A stretch of DNA of 64,000 nucleotides from Flectobacillus major DSM 103 (GTDB lineage Bacteria; Bacteroidota; Bacteroidia; Cytophagales; Spirosomataceae). The translations under genes were made by a program, and so were the position numbers. The notes below the pieces were generated by a model. It ran no database searches, had not been told where the DNA came from, and worked only from the letters and a program-made list of their open reading frames with translations. The DNA is taken from contig NZ_KE386491.1 of the NCBI RefSeq assembly GCF_000427405.1, forward strand, positions 851,001 through 915,000, in the 5' to 3' direction. This document shows, in pieces, positions 1 through 9,278 of the stretch (its first letter is position 1; each line of letters begins with the position of its first letter).

Positions 1-1
1 T

Positions 2-181
2 CGCAAACTGGTGCTAGGGTATCGTACAGAAGAAGAATTGGAAGTTGCCCGAGAAATTTTTGGCAACGAAACCGTTATTACTGGATTCTATTCTTACGGT
101 GAAATTTCGCCCCTGAAAGCAGAAACCAAATGCGAATTACATAATCAAACTATGACCATAACGACTTTTATTGAGAATTGA
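2..181 (+). CDS. FIST-domain sensor protein, C-terminal fragment
   Basis: This is an open frame entering from the left edge and ending at TGA 179-181. The 59 visible residues contain the segment GFYSYGEISPL followed by CELHNQTMTIT. This matches the end of the FIST_C domain, where a Gly-Phe-Tyr-x-Tyr-Gly-Glu motif and a Leu-His-Asn-Gln-Thr motif are typical. FIST proteins are proposed intracellular sensors of small ligands and are often encoded beside histidine kinases. The kinase gene that follows begins within a few bases of this stop, so the two are probably co-transcribed and may work together. The N-terminal FIST domain lies outside the window. Confidence 0.75.
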   Translation, partial: RKLVLGYRTEEELEVAREIFGNETVITGFYSYGEISPLKAETKCELHNQTMTITTFIEN

Positions 182-185
182 TTTT

Positions 186-1706
186 ATGCAAAACGACAAC
201 TTACATAAGCTCCTTGCTAAGCAAGCCAGCAAATTCCTAAACCCCGATTTACTTAGCAATCAGGAGTTACAGAAATTTCTTAGTGTAGTGAGCGATTCCT
301 ATTATAATTTTGACAGAGACAAGGAGCTTTTTGAACACTCGTCGGTACTAAATGAAAAGGAGTATGCCGAGATTAATGTCAGACTTAAAGAGGAAATAAC
401 CCAAAGAAAACAGTCTATCGAAAAACTTATCGAAGCTATTCATTCGCTAGAGCTGAACGATAATAATCAAGTACCTGATTTCGATGCTGATAATTTGTTA
501 TTGTTGGTTGATTTTTTGCAAAAACAAATTGATAACCGAAAGAAGATGGAAGCCGAGCTGCGTCATGCCAAAGATGCCGCCGAAAAAGCAACGCAAGCCA
601 AGTCCGAATTTTTGTCGATGATGAGTCACGAAATCAGAACGCCTTTGAATGCTATCGTTGGAATGACTTATTTGATGCAACAAGAGGAGTGTTCGCCGAC
701 AATGGCTGATAACCTTAAAACACTTCAGTTTTCGACCGATAATTTGCATGTACTTATCAACGATATTCTTGATTTTAGTAAAATAGAAGCTGGAAAAGTA
801 GAATTGGAAGCTACTAATTTTGACTTCAAGCAATTAGTTTCTAATATCAAACGTGCAAATCAGGTAAAAGCTGAGGAAAAAGGCAATAGGATTCGCCTCA
901 TGGTAGACGACGATATTCCTGATTCGTTGGTAGGCGATCCACTGCGTTTAGGTCAAATTTTATCTAACTTGGTTTCCAATGCCGTGAAATTTACAATGAA
1001 TGGTAATATTTCATTAGAAATTTCGCTGGTTAGCAAAACCGAAGAAAATGCCGAAATATATGTTTCTGTAAAAGATTCGGGTATTGGTATTGCTGCCAAT
1101 AAGCAAGATTTAATCTTTGAAAGATTTACACAAGCCAATTCTGAAACTACTCGTAAGTTTGGTGGTACTGGTTTGGGGTTGGTGATTACCAAAAAACTGC
1201 TTGAATTACACGGTAGCAAAATACAGCTAGAAAGTGAAGAAGGAAAAGGAGCGAAGTTCTTTTTTATACTAAACCTCAAAATTGGATCGAGTATCAAGAA
1301 TGTACCTACTCAAATGGAAAGCTTCAACGAAGTTAGCCTAAAAGGGGTAAAATTGTTGTTGGTAGAAGATTACCCTGTCAATGTAAAAGTGGCATCGAAG
1401 TTTTTATCGCGTTGGGAGATTGATTTTGATGTAGCCGAAAATGGTTTGGTAGCAATAGAAAAATATAAATCTACCAAATATGAGGTGATATTGATGGACT
1501 TACTAATGCCCGAAATGGACGGTTATACTGCTACTCAGAAAATTCGGGAAATGGATAAAGAAATCCCGATTGTGGCTTTGACAGCCTCGGCTACGCTCAA
1601 CAACCAAGATAGAGCTTTTGAAGTAGGCATGAACGATTATGTAACAAAACCATTTAATCCGAAAGAGCTATTTCAGAAAATTGCAAGATATAGCCATCGT
1701 CATTAA
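186..1706 (+). CDS. Hybrid sensor histidine kinase/response regulator
   Basis: This is a cytoplasmic hybrid kinase of 506 aa with no membrane segment. After an N-terminal region with a likely coiled coil (about residues 60-140) comes a HisKA dimerisation domain with SHEIRTPLNAI, where His148 is the phosphoacceptor. A HATPase domain follows (about 255-375, with N-box NLVSNAVKF and a GTGLGL G2 box). A C-terminal receiver has phosphoacceptor Asp438 in MDLLMPEMDG and a conserved KPF. The ATG at 186 is chosen. An in-frame TTG at 171 would overlap the FIST gene by 11 bases. With no sensor domain of its own, it probably takes input from the FIST protein just upstream, which is an inference from gene order. 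There is no output domain, so phosphate must pass to another protein. Confidence 0.9.
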   Translation: MQNDNLHKLLAKQASKFLNPDLLSNQELQKFLSVVSDSYYNFDRDKELFEHSSVLNEKEYAEINVRLKEEITQRKQSIEKLIEAIHSLELNDNNQVPDFDADNLLLLVDFLQKQIDNRKKMEAELRHAKDAAEKATQAKSEFLSMMSHEIRTPLNAIVGMTYLMQQEECSPTMADNLKTLQFSTDNLHVLINDILDFSKIEAGKVELEATNFDFKQLVSNIKRANQVKAEEKGNRIRLMVDDDIPDSLVGDPLRLGQILSNLVSNAVKFTMNGNISLEISLVSKTEENAEIYVSVKDSGIGIAANKQDLIFERFTQANSETTRKFGGTGLGLVITKKLLELHGSKIQLESEEGKGAKFFFILNLKIGSSIKNVPTQMESFNEVSLKGVKLLLVEDYPVNVKVASKFLSRWEIDFDVAENGLVAIEKYKSTKYEVILMDLLMPEMDGYTATQKIREMDKEIPIVALTASATLNNQDRAFEVGMNDYVTKPFNPKELFQKIARYSHRH

Positions 1707-1708
1707 GA

Positions 1709-2398
1709 TTATAGCATGTTTAAGCGATTCATTAGCTCTGATTTGTTGGCTCTACTAATAGGAATAACCTTGTTGGCTATAACGAGGTTATTCTCTTCTA
1801 TATCTACAATCTTTTCGAGGTGAACAATATACGAGCGATGTACTCTTAAAAACTGTTTGCCAAGCTTTTCTTCCAGTGACTTCATGGTAGTATGTATGAT
1901 ATAAGCCTGTTTACTGGTATATATCTTGACATAGTCGCCAATATTTTCGATAAACTGAATATCTGAATAAGGTAGTCGAATATAACGGCCTTCGTGTTTG
2001 ATATAAATTTCGTTGTGCTGAGCTTGAGTATTTTCTTTCTTTTGGCTTTGTTCCAATACCTTTTCTACAGCCAAATTGAATCTTGGCGAAGTAATAGGTT
2101 TTTTCAAATAATCAGTAACTTGGTATTGAAAGGCATCGTAAGCATACTCTGTTTTAGAGCTTGTCAAGATAACCTGTGGCATAGTTGTTATTTTTTCGAG
2201 TAAATCAAATCCGCTCAATTCGGGCATTTCAACATCTAGCCAAATCAAATCAATTTCATGTTGTTCTAATACTTTAAGGGCTTGTTCTGCATTTTCACAA
2301 GAAGCAATCAATTCTAAAGAGCTATTTTGTTCGCATAATTTTTGTAGAGATTTTCTTGCCATTAATTCATCATCTACAATAATACATTTTAACTTCAT
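1709..2398 (-). CDS. LytTR-type response regulator (LytR/AlgR family)
   Basis: A 229-aa DNA-binding response regulator. Residues 1-120 form a receiver domain with acidic pocket DD at 9-10, phosphoacceptor Asp55 in WLDVEMPELSG and a KKP motif near 100. Residues 130-229 form a LytTR DNA-binding domain (FIENIGDYVKIYT and LRVHRSYIV are typical). Its ATG overlaps the end of the upstream PAS-kinase gene by 4 bases, so translation is probably coupled and the two form one system. It converges with the hybrid kinase on the plus strand, with 2 bases between the stop codons. LytTR regulators bind direct repeats near promoters. No target is evident here. Confidence 0.92.
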   Translation of the reverse strand: MKLKCIIVDDELMARKSLQKLCEQNSSLELIASCENAEQALKVLEQHEIDLIWLDVEMPELSGFDLLEKITTMPQVILTSSKTEYAYDAFQYQVTDYLKKPITSPRFNLAVEKVLEQSQKKENTQAQHNEIYIKHEGRYIRLPYSDIQFIENIGDYVKIYTSKQAYIIHTTMKSLEEKLGKQFLRVHRSYIVHLEKIVDIEENNLVIANKVIPISRANKSELMNRLNML

Positions 2399-5283
2399 CG
2401 TTTTTCAAGGTTTTGTAAGCGGAACAACTCTTTTTCTAAGGTTGGTACAATTTGCTGCAAAGATGCAATAAACCTAGAAATTATTGCTTTTAATTCTTCG
2501 TATTCTGGCTTTTCTACCGCAATTCTTTCTATTTCTTGTAATTGTTTTTCTAAATAAGTAAGGCCAACCATACCCAAGGTTGGTTTGAGTTTGTGAGCTA
2601 ACTTTTTTACTTCCATAAAGTGTAGCTGCTCATTGAGGGTAATTAGTTCATCAAATTCGGGCAAAACATCGTTCAGGAAAGTATCGAACATATCGGTTTG
2701 GTAGCCAATATCTCCTTCGTACATTTCGTCGAGCCGCTGAAAGTCGATGACGTATTCCTGTGCTGTGGAAGGTTCTTCTTGCGTTTCTTCGGGGATATTT
2801 GCCACTTCATCAACAGCTTTGGCATATTTTTGTAACATCTCAAATAGCTGATTTGGGGCAAACGGCTTGGGAAGGAAGTCGTTCATACCAACAGCCAAAG
2901 CCTTAACTTTTTGGTCGAGCATAGCCGATGCCGTTAGAGCCACAATCGGAATACTTTGGTTTTGAGATTGGGTACTTCTAATGGCAATGGTAGCCTCGTA
3001 GCCGTCCATGTGAGGCATTTGTAAATCCATAAACACAATATCAAACTTATGCTTTTGAATTTGCTCTACTGCTTGTCGCCCGTCGGACACTACGGTAAAC
3101 TGGCGGTGCCATTTGCTTAATAAGCTAGAGATATACTTTTGGTTCATAAGGTTGTCTTCAACTACCAAAATATGTCCATTTTCAAAATCTTTGCTATTAA
3201 TAAAATGACTGCTAGCGGGTTGCTGTACAATTGTTGTGTGTCCTTTGCGATATGGCAATACAAACGTAAATACACTTTGTTGGCCTTCTATACTGGTTGC
3301 ACTAATACTACCGCCTTGTAGTTCGATAAGTTCTTTGGTAATAGCTAGCCCAAGGCCAGTGCCTTTTTGTTTGTGTCCTTGATGATTTACTTGTTTGAAT
3401 TTCTGAAAAATCAGTCCTAGCTTTTCTTCAGAAATACCAATACCAGTATCGGCTACCTGAAATTCTAGTAATACTTCATCTTCGCTAATAATATCTACCT
3501 GTTTGACACTAAGCTCAATACTACCTTTTTCGGTAAATTTGTCGGCATTACCCAGCAAATTCAATAGAATTTGATTTAGCAATAGGTCGTCGCCAATATA
3601 TGTACCATTGACTTTTGAATCAATTTTTACCTTTACATCAATAGGACGTGTACCTATTTTGATTTCAAATACTTTTTGAACTGTTTTGAGAAGACCCACC
3701 AAATCAAACTCTCTATGATGAATTTCGATTTTGCCTGCTTCAATCTTGGCCATATCCAATAAGTCCGAGATAAGTCCATGAAGGAAATCGGCCGAGCTTC
3801 TTAGTATTTCGAGGTATTCAAATTGTTGGGCATTGGGATGAGTATCGAACAACAAATGAGCCATACCAATAATGGCATTGAGAGGCGTTCGTATTTCGTG
3901 GCTCATATTGGCCAAAAACTGCTTTTCTGCTTGTCGGGCATCTTCTGCAATTTGTTTGGCAAGGCTTAGTTCTTGTTCAAGGAGCTTACGTTCATTAATA
4001 TCGTAATGAATACCTATCGAACCCGTAGTAATACCATTTTCGTCAATAATAGGAGCACCACTAATGAGCGTCCATAAAATAGAACCATCTTTTTTGATAA
4101 TAGGTACTTCGTACGAGCTACTACTTCCTTGTTTGCGAAGCTTATCCTGTTCTTCCAAAATTTTCATATAAGCAGGTGGAAGAAAAAGCTGTTGGGCATT
4201 TTTACCCAAGAGTTCTTCCTCTTTGTAGCCAACCATTTTACAAAACTTATTATATGCTCGTACAATAGTTTGGTGGTTGTCTACCTCAAGCAAGCCCAGT
4301 TCCATGTTGTTCATGATACCTCGGTACTTTTCTTCACTTTTACGGATATTTTCTTGGGCGTGGTACTTTTCGGTAACATCGTTATAACGCCACAAATGCC
4401 CCATATAGTGATTATCGATAAAAATCGGAATATAGTCTCGTTCCAGAATCCGCCCATCGGCCATATAGATGGTTTCATTGACCAACATCTGGCGGTTTTT
4501 TAGAAGGGTATTTACCTTGGCAATAAACTCTTCGGGTTCTTGAAAATGCTCCTTCAATTCGTTCATTGCTACCGAGCAGTCGATACCAATAATAGATTCA
4601 GGTGGAGTTTTGATATGTAAAATATCACAAAGGAATTGATTGATAAGGATAATTTTTCGGTTTTCATCCTCTACCAAAATTCCCGATTGCATATTAGAAA
4701 TAAGCGTCGATAGCCTAATCTGAGTGCTTTTTAGGGCTTCTTCTGTGACTTTGCGGTTGGTAATATCTCGGGCAACAGCTACTAGTTCAAAAATATCACT
4801 TTCTTCAATAAGGCGTACTGTTTGCCCAATCCACACAACGTTACCATTTTTGGTGTATACAGGAAATTCGTTGTAAGTACTTTCCTTGCGAAGTGTTACC
4901 ATTTCAGCATAGAAGCTGATAAGTGACTCACGGTATTCGGGAAGTACTAGTTCAGCAAAGTGTTTGCCAACAATTTCGGTTTCGGAATAGCCAAGGCATT
5001 GCTCTACGACAGGGTTGACAAAAGAAAAATAGCCATCGGGCGACATTTTGTAAATAATATCCTGAACCGACTCAATTAGTTGCTTATATCGACGCTCGCT
5101 TTGTCCAAGTTCCGATACCTTTTCGTGTATTTGAGCTTCGAGTTTTTGGTTGAGTTTGATAAGGCTCTGGTTGGACTCAAACAGTTCCAACGCTTTACTC
5201 TCAAGCACTAATTCGGCCTGTAAACGGGCTTTTTTTTCTTGTGCTAACTCTAACTTTAGGAGCTCTATTTCGTTCGTGTTCAT
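2395..5283 (-). CDS. PAS-domain hybrid histidine kinase with receiver and Hpt domains
   Basis: A 962-aa soluble multi-domain kinase. The order is a coiled coil (1-65); PAS 1 with a PAC-like ITNRK end (66-180); PAS 2 (190-310); PAS 3 ending in INERK (320-440); HisKA with SHEIRTPLNAI, phosphoacceptor His462; HATPase (about 570-700, GTGLGLAI); receiver with Asp753 in MDLQMPHMDG; and a C-terminal Hpt domain with His897 in AHKLKP. This is a complete His-Asp-His relay on one chain, and the LytTR regulator encoded 4 bases into its end is the obvious final acceptor. No transmembrane segment is visible, so the PAS domains probably sense a cytoplasmic signal. The ligand cannot be read from the sequence. 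Confidence 0.93.
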   Translation of the reverse strand: MNTNEIELLKLELAQEKKARLQAELVLESKALELFESNQSLIKLNQKLEAQIHEKVSELGQSERRYKQLIESVQDIIYKMSPDGYFSFVNPVVEQCLGYSETEIVGKHFAELVLPEYRESLISFYAEMVTLRKESTYNEFPVYTKNGNVVWIGQTVRLIEESDIFELVAVARDITNRKVTEEALKSTQIRLSTLISNMQSGILVEDENRKIILINQFLCDILHIKTPPESIIGIDCSVAMNELKEHFQEPEEFIAKVNTLLKNRQMLVNETIYMADGRILERDYIPIFIDNHYMGHLWRYNDVTEKYHAQENIRKSEEKYRGIMNNMELGLLEVDNHQTIVRAYNKFCKMVGYKEEELLGKNAQQLFLPPAYMKILEEQDKLRKQGSSSSYEVPIIKKDGSILWTLISGAPIIDENGITTGSIGIHYDINERKLLEQELSLAKQIAEDARQAEKQFLANMSHEIRTPLNAIIGMAHLLFDTHPNAQQFEYLEILRSSADFLHGLISDLLDMAKIEAGKIEIHHREFDLVGLLKTVQKVFEIKIGTRPIDVKVKIDSKVNGTYIGDDLLLNQILLNLLGNADKFTEKGSIELSVKQVDIISEDEVLLEFQVADTGIGISEEKLGLIFQKFKQVNHQGHKQKGTGLGLAITKELIELQGGSISATSIEGQQSVFTFVLPYRKGHTTIVQQPASSHFINSKDFENGHILVVEDNLMNQKYISSLLSKWHRQFTVVSDGRQAVEQIQKHKFDIVFMDLQMPHMDGYEATIAIRSTQSQNQSIPIVALTASAMLDQKVKALAVGMNDFLPKPFAPNQLFEMLQKYAKAVDEVANIPEETQEEPSTAQEYVIDFQRLDEMYEGDIGYQTDMFDTFLNDVLPEFDELITLNEQLHFMEVKKLAHKLKPTLGMVGLTYLEKQLQEIERIAVEKPEYEELKAIISRFIASLQQIVPTLEKELFRLQNLEKR

Positions 5284-6129
5284 TTATTTTTTCACTATTT
5301 CAAAATCTAACTTTACTACCAGACTCTTTTTTTGGGGGTATTGTGTGAAGGCATTTTATCCTGAACTATGGCTGGATTTTGCAATATTCCTTTGGTAATG
5401 TATGGCGGTAATCTGGTGTTGGAATATATCAATAGCCTTCCTTATGGCAGTTGAGTAAAAAGCCTTGGTTGTATATTGGATAAAATCTATATTTTTTGAA
5501 GTTACAATAGCCAATAAATAATGATATTTTTTTGGCGATACAATATTCACAAGCTGATTAAATAAGTAATTCAAATTAATTGCAAGTTAGGTTGTTGGAC
5601 AAAATTAGCTGGTCTTTTCACATATATACTACTAGGTATTTTTTGTGGTTGGTATCTCGAATCAAGGAAGATAAAACCAACAGTTACCAAGTATTTGTTC
5701 AATTACTTAGGCTGGGTAAGTGTACAAATAAAGTATATTTTATTGATTGTCAGGTGCTTGTGTATTATTGTGCAATCTGATTTTTAATTTTTTTAAAAGG
5801 CTATTGAGGAGGATACCCGTATTTGTACCACAAGTAGTAAATTATTCAAAGAGAATATCGTGCCGTATATAATACATTAAGCAAAAAAAACTTATAATAA
5901 AACAATGCTTTTGATGATATTTGAAACCGAATCAGCGATGATTGAATTGCGATAGTAGTACCAATTTATCAATATTTTTCAGAAATACGAAGAAATTCTA
6001 TTGCTGAATATTTATTAATAGACAAAGTTTTAATGAAAAAGCGTATTTTACGTATTATCCAAAATTAAGGCTACTAAAATACTACTAATCTGTTTTTTCT
6101 CAAATGAAGTATAAAATTAATCATATATC
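5284..6129. other. Intergenic region, 846 bases, no supported gene
   Basis: This AT-rich stretch lies between the divergent PAS kinase and MFS genes and should hold both promoters. A minus-strand frame at 5356-5574 (72 aa, TTG start) and a plus-strand frame at 5580-5780 (66 aa) are open. Both lack an ATG, a convincing ribosome site or a recognisable domain. The minus one has fairly protein-like composition and cannot be fully excluded. No TAnnTTTG element with a proper -33 partner was found. Confidence 0.5.
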
Positions 6130-7266
6130 ATGTATTCTCAGCGAGTAGCTAAATATATTGTTGCATATTCTATGTTGTTGGTTACCTTGGCTGTGAATGT
6201 ATCAATGCCTTTATTTAGGATTTATGCCCAGCGAGCAGGTTTAGGAAACGGCCAAACTGCCTTGGTTTTGGCTTCTTATATTTCGGGGATGTTGCCTTGT
6301 TATATCTTTTTAGGAGGTATTTCGGATAAAGTAGGGCGTAAACCTATTATGTTATTGAGCGTTATTTTTGCTTTTATTGCTACAAGTATTATTACCGCTT
6401 TTCCAGATGTTTATGCTTTGATATTTGCCCGATTTTTTCAGGGAATATCTTTGGGGCTGAGTATGGGGACAGGGACAGCATACTTGACCGAGATTTTAAA
6501 ATCAGAGAAAAATCCTGCTACTCAAGCAGCCAATTTGGCTTCATTTTCTACAGCAATAGGGTTTAGTGGAGGAGCTTTGGCCACTACTTTATTGCTGTTA
6601 CAAGAGTTTACTCTTGTGCCACTGAGCTATTATATTTTGTTGGTAATTACCTTTGTTGGCCTAGTACTGATGATTAAATTACCCAATTTGCCCCCGATAG
6701 GAGGAAAGGTTATGCGTTTGCCTTATTTTCCAGATGGCTCGTTTGCTGTCAATATGGGTATTGGTATTTGTTGGGCTATTACGGGTACTATTATTGCTAT
6801 TGTACCAGGGCAGTTGGCTCACATGGGGCTTTCTGCTTTTGCGGGCTTTTGTTTGGTACTGATTAATTGGACAGGAGCTTTCTTACAACCTTTTATTCGA
6901 GAACTTAACCCGCAAAAATCTGTCAAAATTGGTTTTATATTACTACCAATAGGTTTTGGGCTAATCATTGCTGGATGTGCTTATGAGCAATTCTGGATTA
7001 TATTATCGGGTACAGCTATGATTGGGATGTCGGCATACGGGTTTAATTATTTGGGTGGTTTGGCTATTATTGCCAACTTGGGTGGGGCCCAACGTGCTAG
7101 AGCCGTGGCGGGATATATGTTTTTTGGATATATTGGCTTTGGTATTCCCGTAATTTTGTTGGGTTATTTGTCCGATGCTCTAGGTATTGTAAATGCTTTG
7201 TTGTTGTTTGAGGTAGTGATTATAGCATTGGTAGCCTATTTTATTAATAAAATAGGAACTAAATAG
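6130..7266 (+). CDS. Major facilitator superfamily transporter
   Basis: A 378-aa integral inner-membrane protein with about 11-12 hydrophobic segments spread over its whole length. The loop between segments 2 and 3 reads GGISDKVGRKPIML, which is the MFS signature (D-x-x-G-R-[RK]). Segment 4 carries RFFQGISLGLSMG, typical of drug/sugar efflux-like MFS members. At 378 aa it is slightly short for the superfamily (usually about 400). It stands alone, so the substrate cannot be deduced. It converges with the methyltransferase gene 25 bases downstream. Confidence 0.88.
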   Translation: MYSQRVAKYIVAYSMLLVTLAVNVSMPLFRIYAQRAGLGNGQTALVLASYISGMLPCYIFLGGISDKVGRKPIMLLSVIFAFIATSIITAFPDVYALIFARFFQGISLGLSMGTGTAYLTEILKSEKNPATQAANLASFSTAIGFSGGALATTLLLLQEFTLVPLSYYILLVITFVGLVLMIKLPNLPPIGGKVMRLPYFPDGSFAVNMGIGICWAITGTIIAIVPGQLAHMGLSAFAGFCLVLINWTGAFLQPFIRELNPQKSVKIGFILLPIGFGLIIAGCAYEQFWIILSGTAMIGMSAYGFNYLGGLAIIANLGGAQRARAVAGYMFFGYIGFGIPVILLGYLSDALGIVNALLLFEVVIIALVAYFINKIGTK

Positions 7267-7291
7267 GAGTAATTAATGAGGCTTTTCGCAC

Positions 7292-8128
7292 CTAAAATTT
7301 GAGTGTAAAATGCTGTTTGGGCTGTTTGTTACGAAAAAATACTAAACCTACAAAAAACAAATCTATTGTTATAAATACCTTGGGATGAGCCTTGATATAT
7401 TGCCAGGCCTGATACATTTCGCTAGACCAATGAATGTCATCAAAAACAAATAACGACGAAGCTGTAGCCTTATTCAAGCAAGCTTCAAAGTACTGGATAG
7501 TGGGTTCGTACCTATGATTGGCATCAAAAAACGCAAAGTCTATCTGAGGTACTTGCTCGATTTGATTTTGTAACGTTTCGTTTAAATTGCCTATTACAAG
7601 TGTGATATTATTGGCTTGAAGTTGCTCAAAATGTTTTTGGGCATACGCTGCTGTTTGTGGGCATCCTTCAAAAGTAAAAACCTGAGCCTGTGGGTTGCCA
7701 TGAGCTTGGTATAACGTAGTAAGCCCAAGTGATGTCCCTAGATCGAAAATAACTTGAGGTTGAAAAAATTTCACCAAGCGATAAAGCAGTTGCCCAAATT
7801 TGCTAGGCTTTTGGGCGCTACGGGCAATCTGTCCGATAGTTCTTTGATTATTTTTATAGACTCGCGAGCCTGCCCCAAAATCAGTAATAGTAATACTACT
7901 GGTATTGTGAAGAAGGCTTTTACGAAGTTGCTCGATCTGAGCAAACAAGCTTTGATTTCCTTCAATATTACGAGGGGTATTGGCATCGTCAGGAATCATT
8001 CTGACGAGTTGGAAATACTTACTTTTACTCGACTTAATAACCCGACAATATAGTTCAAAAACAAATGGAGAGTGTATCGAATGCTCGTCCTTGGCTTTTA
8101 TAAGGTATTTGAGATAATGCTGAATCAA
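7292..8128 (-). CDS. Class I SAM-dependent methyltransferase
   Basis: A 278-aa protein with a Rossmann-type SAM-binding fold. Motif I is VIFDLGTSLGLTTLY (about 127-141). An acidic residue follows the second strand (FTFEG), and DFAFFDANHRY resembles the metal/SAM region of class I O-methyltransferases. The N-terminal stretch AKDEHSIHSPFVFELY is characteristic of a Bacteroidota-specific group of such proteins, whose substrate is unknown. The start is a TTG. An in-frame stop lies two codons upstream, and using any internal Met would delete the conserved N-terminus. It lies 31 bases downstream of apaG on the same strand and may be co-transcribed with it. Confidence 0.8.
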   Translation of the reverse strand: MIQHYLKYLIKAKDEHSIHSPFVFELYCRVIKSSKSKYFQLVRMIPDDANTPRNIEGNQSLFAQIEQLRKSLLHNTSSITITDFGAGSRVYKNNQRTIGQIARSAQKPSKFGQLLYRLVKFFQPQVIFDLGTSLGLTTLYQAHGNPQAQVFTFEGCPQTAAYAQKHFEQLQANNITLVIGNLNETLQNQIEQVPQIDFAFFDANHRYEPTIQYFEACLNKATASSLFVFDDIHWSSEMYQAWQYIKAHPKVFITIDLFFVGLVFFRNKQPKQHFTLKF

Positions 8129-8159
8129 TGGTTATACTTTGTTAACTGAAGGCAGATGC

Positions 8160-8546
8160 CTAATTGAGACGGTAGGGGGCTGTCATGGTAAAATCAGGAA
8201 TAACTACATTGAATAGTTTGCCATCAAATACCCTTTCCATTTGGTAAGTACCAGCCATTTTGCCAATAGAAGTATTGAGGTTACAACCACTCGAATACTC
8301 GTGCGATTGCCCTGGTTCAAGGGTGGGTTGTTGACCAACTACCCCCTCACCTTCTACTTCACGAATAAGGCCATTGGCATCATAAATATACCAGTGTCTG
8401 CGAAGTAGCTTAACTGTAAAATCACTTTCATTTTCAATTTTGATTTTGTAAGAAAATACAAAATGAGCATGATATGGATTAGAATATTCAGCTTGATATT
8501 CTGTTACCACACTTACTTTTACACCGTGAGTTATTGCCGATACCAT
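8160..8546 (-). CDS. apaG: ApaG-family protein (DUF525)
   Basis: A 128-aa single-domain protein matching ApaG in length and motifs: an N-terminal beta-rich segment, FSYKIKIEN, LLRRHWYIYDANG, VEGEGVVGQQP and a C-terminal MAGTYQM turn. ApaG has an immunoglobulin-like fold. It was named for Co/Mg resistance phenotypes in enterobacteria, but its molecular role is unsettled. The ATG at 8546 (MVSAITHG) is chosen because it matches the family N-terminus. An upstream TTG at 8561 would add five residues. Confidence 0.9.
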   Translation of the reverse strand: MVSAITHGVKVSVVTEYQAEYSNPYHAHFVFSYKIKIENESDFTVKLLRRHWYIYDANGLIREVEGEGVVGQQPTLEPGQSHEYSSGCNLNTSIGKMAGTYQMERVFDGKLFNVVIPDFTMTAPYRLN

Positions 8547-9278
8547 AGATATAATATTCAAAAAGTTCCGAACTTCTTAAGTTTTGTTTACCAACACGAC
8601 CCCTCAAATCATCCATTGGTAGGGTTGCTAAGCGAGTTGGCTGTTGAGTGATTCACTATTGAGTAGTTAGATAAATCCTATATTTGAAGTAATGATGTCC
8701 AAAGAATTTGGGCTTTTGCTTCAGAAATTATAGAATACCCCACTGTTGAATCTCAAAATATTGTACTGATTATTAAGTACTCTGTACTTAATAGCAGCAC
8801 TACAAAATAAATGGAGTAAATAGTCAAAAACACACACAGAATTAAAAAATCAACCTTCTTTCGTTTTTGTGTTTTCTATATTAACCCTATAAAATTAAAG
8901 ATAATTCCTTGAAACAGTAACCATCCTCATTTAAAAGTTATTGTGTGCAAAGCTAAAATACGTAGATTTGCTACAAATCTACATGAGGAAATTTGATTTA
9001 GAAGAATGGATACTTACAAAAATTAATAAGATAAGAAAACTGTATTTTTGCCAAATCAGATAAACACTACTAAAGATGCCTTATTACCAATAATTTAGGG
9101 GTTATTATTTTGGGGTATAAAGCTATACAAACGAAAGAAGAGATTTCAGCTTTAATATTTTATAAGTCAACAAAACACTTTTTTCTACGTATTTTATAAT
9201 GTAGTCATTTTGTCCAATTCTAGGTTTGTAGTTTCAAGTGTGTGTGCTTTGTCTTAATTTTACAAAATTATCATCTAT
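8547..9278. other. Intergenic region, 732 bases, between apaG and ung
   Basis: No coding frame is supported in this AT-rich divergent region. It holds a perfect 9-bp hairpin with a 3-base loop (8962-8982). It also has a pair of 12-base inverted copies of CTTCTTTCGTTT at 8855-8866 and 9129-9140, 262 bases apart. TAGGTTTG at 9221-9228 resembles a Bacteroidota -7 element and could serve ung, but no clear -33 TTG sits at the right spacing. Confidence 0.5.

Noticed and set aside
5356-5780. Two small open frames between the PAS kinase and MFS genes
   Set aside because: Neither starts with ATG or shows a domain. The minus-strand one is a weak possibility only.
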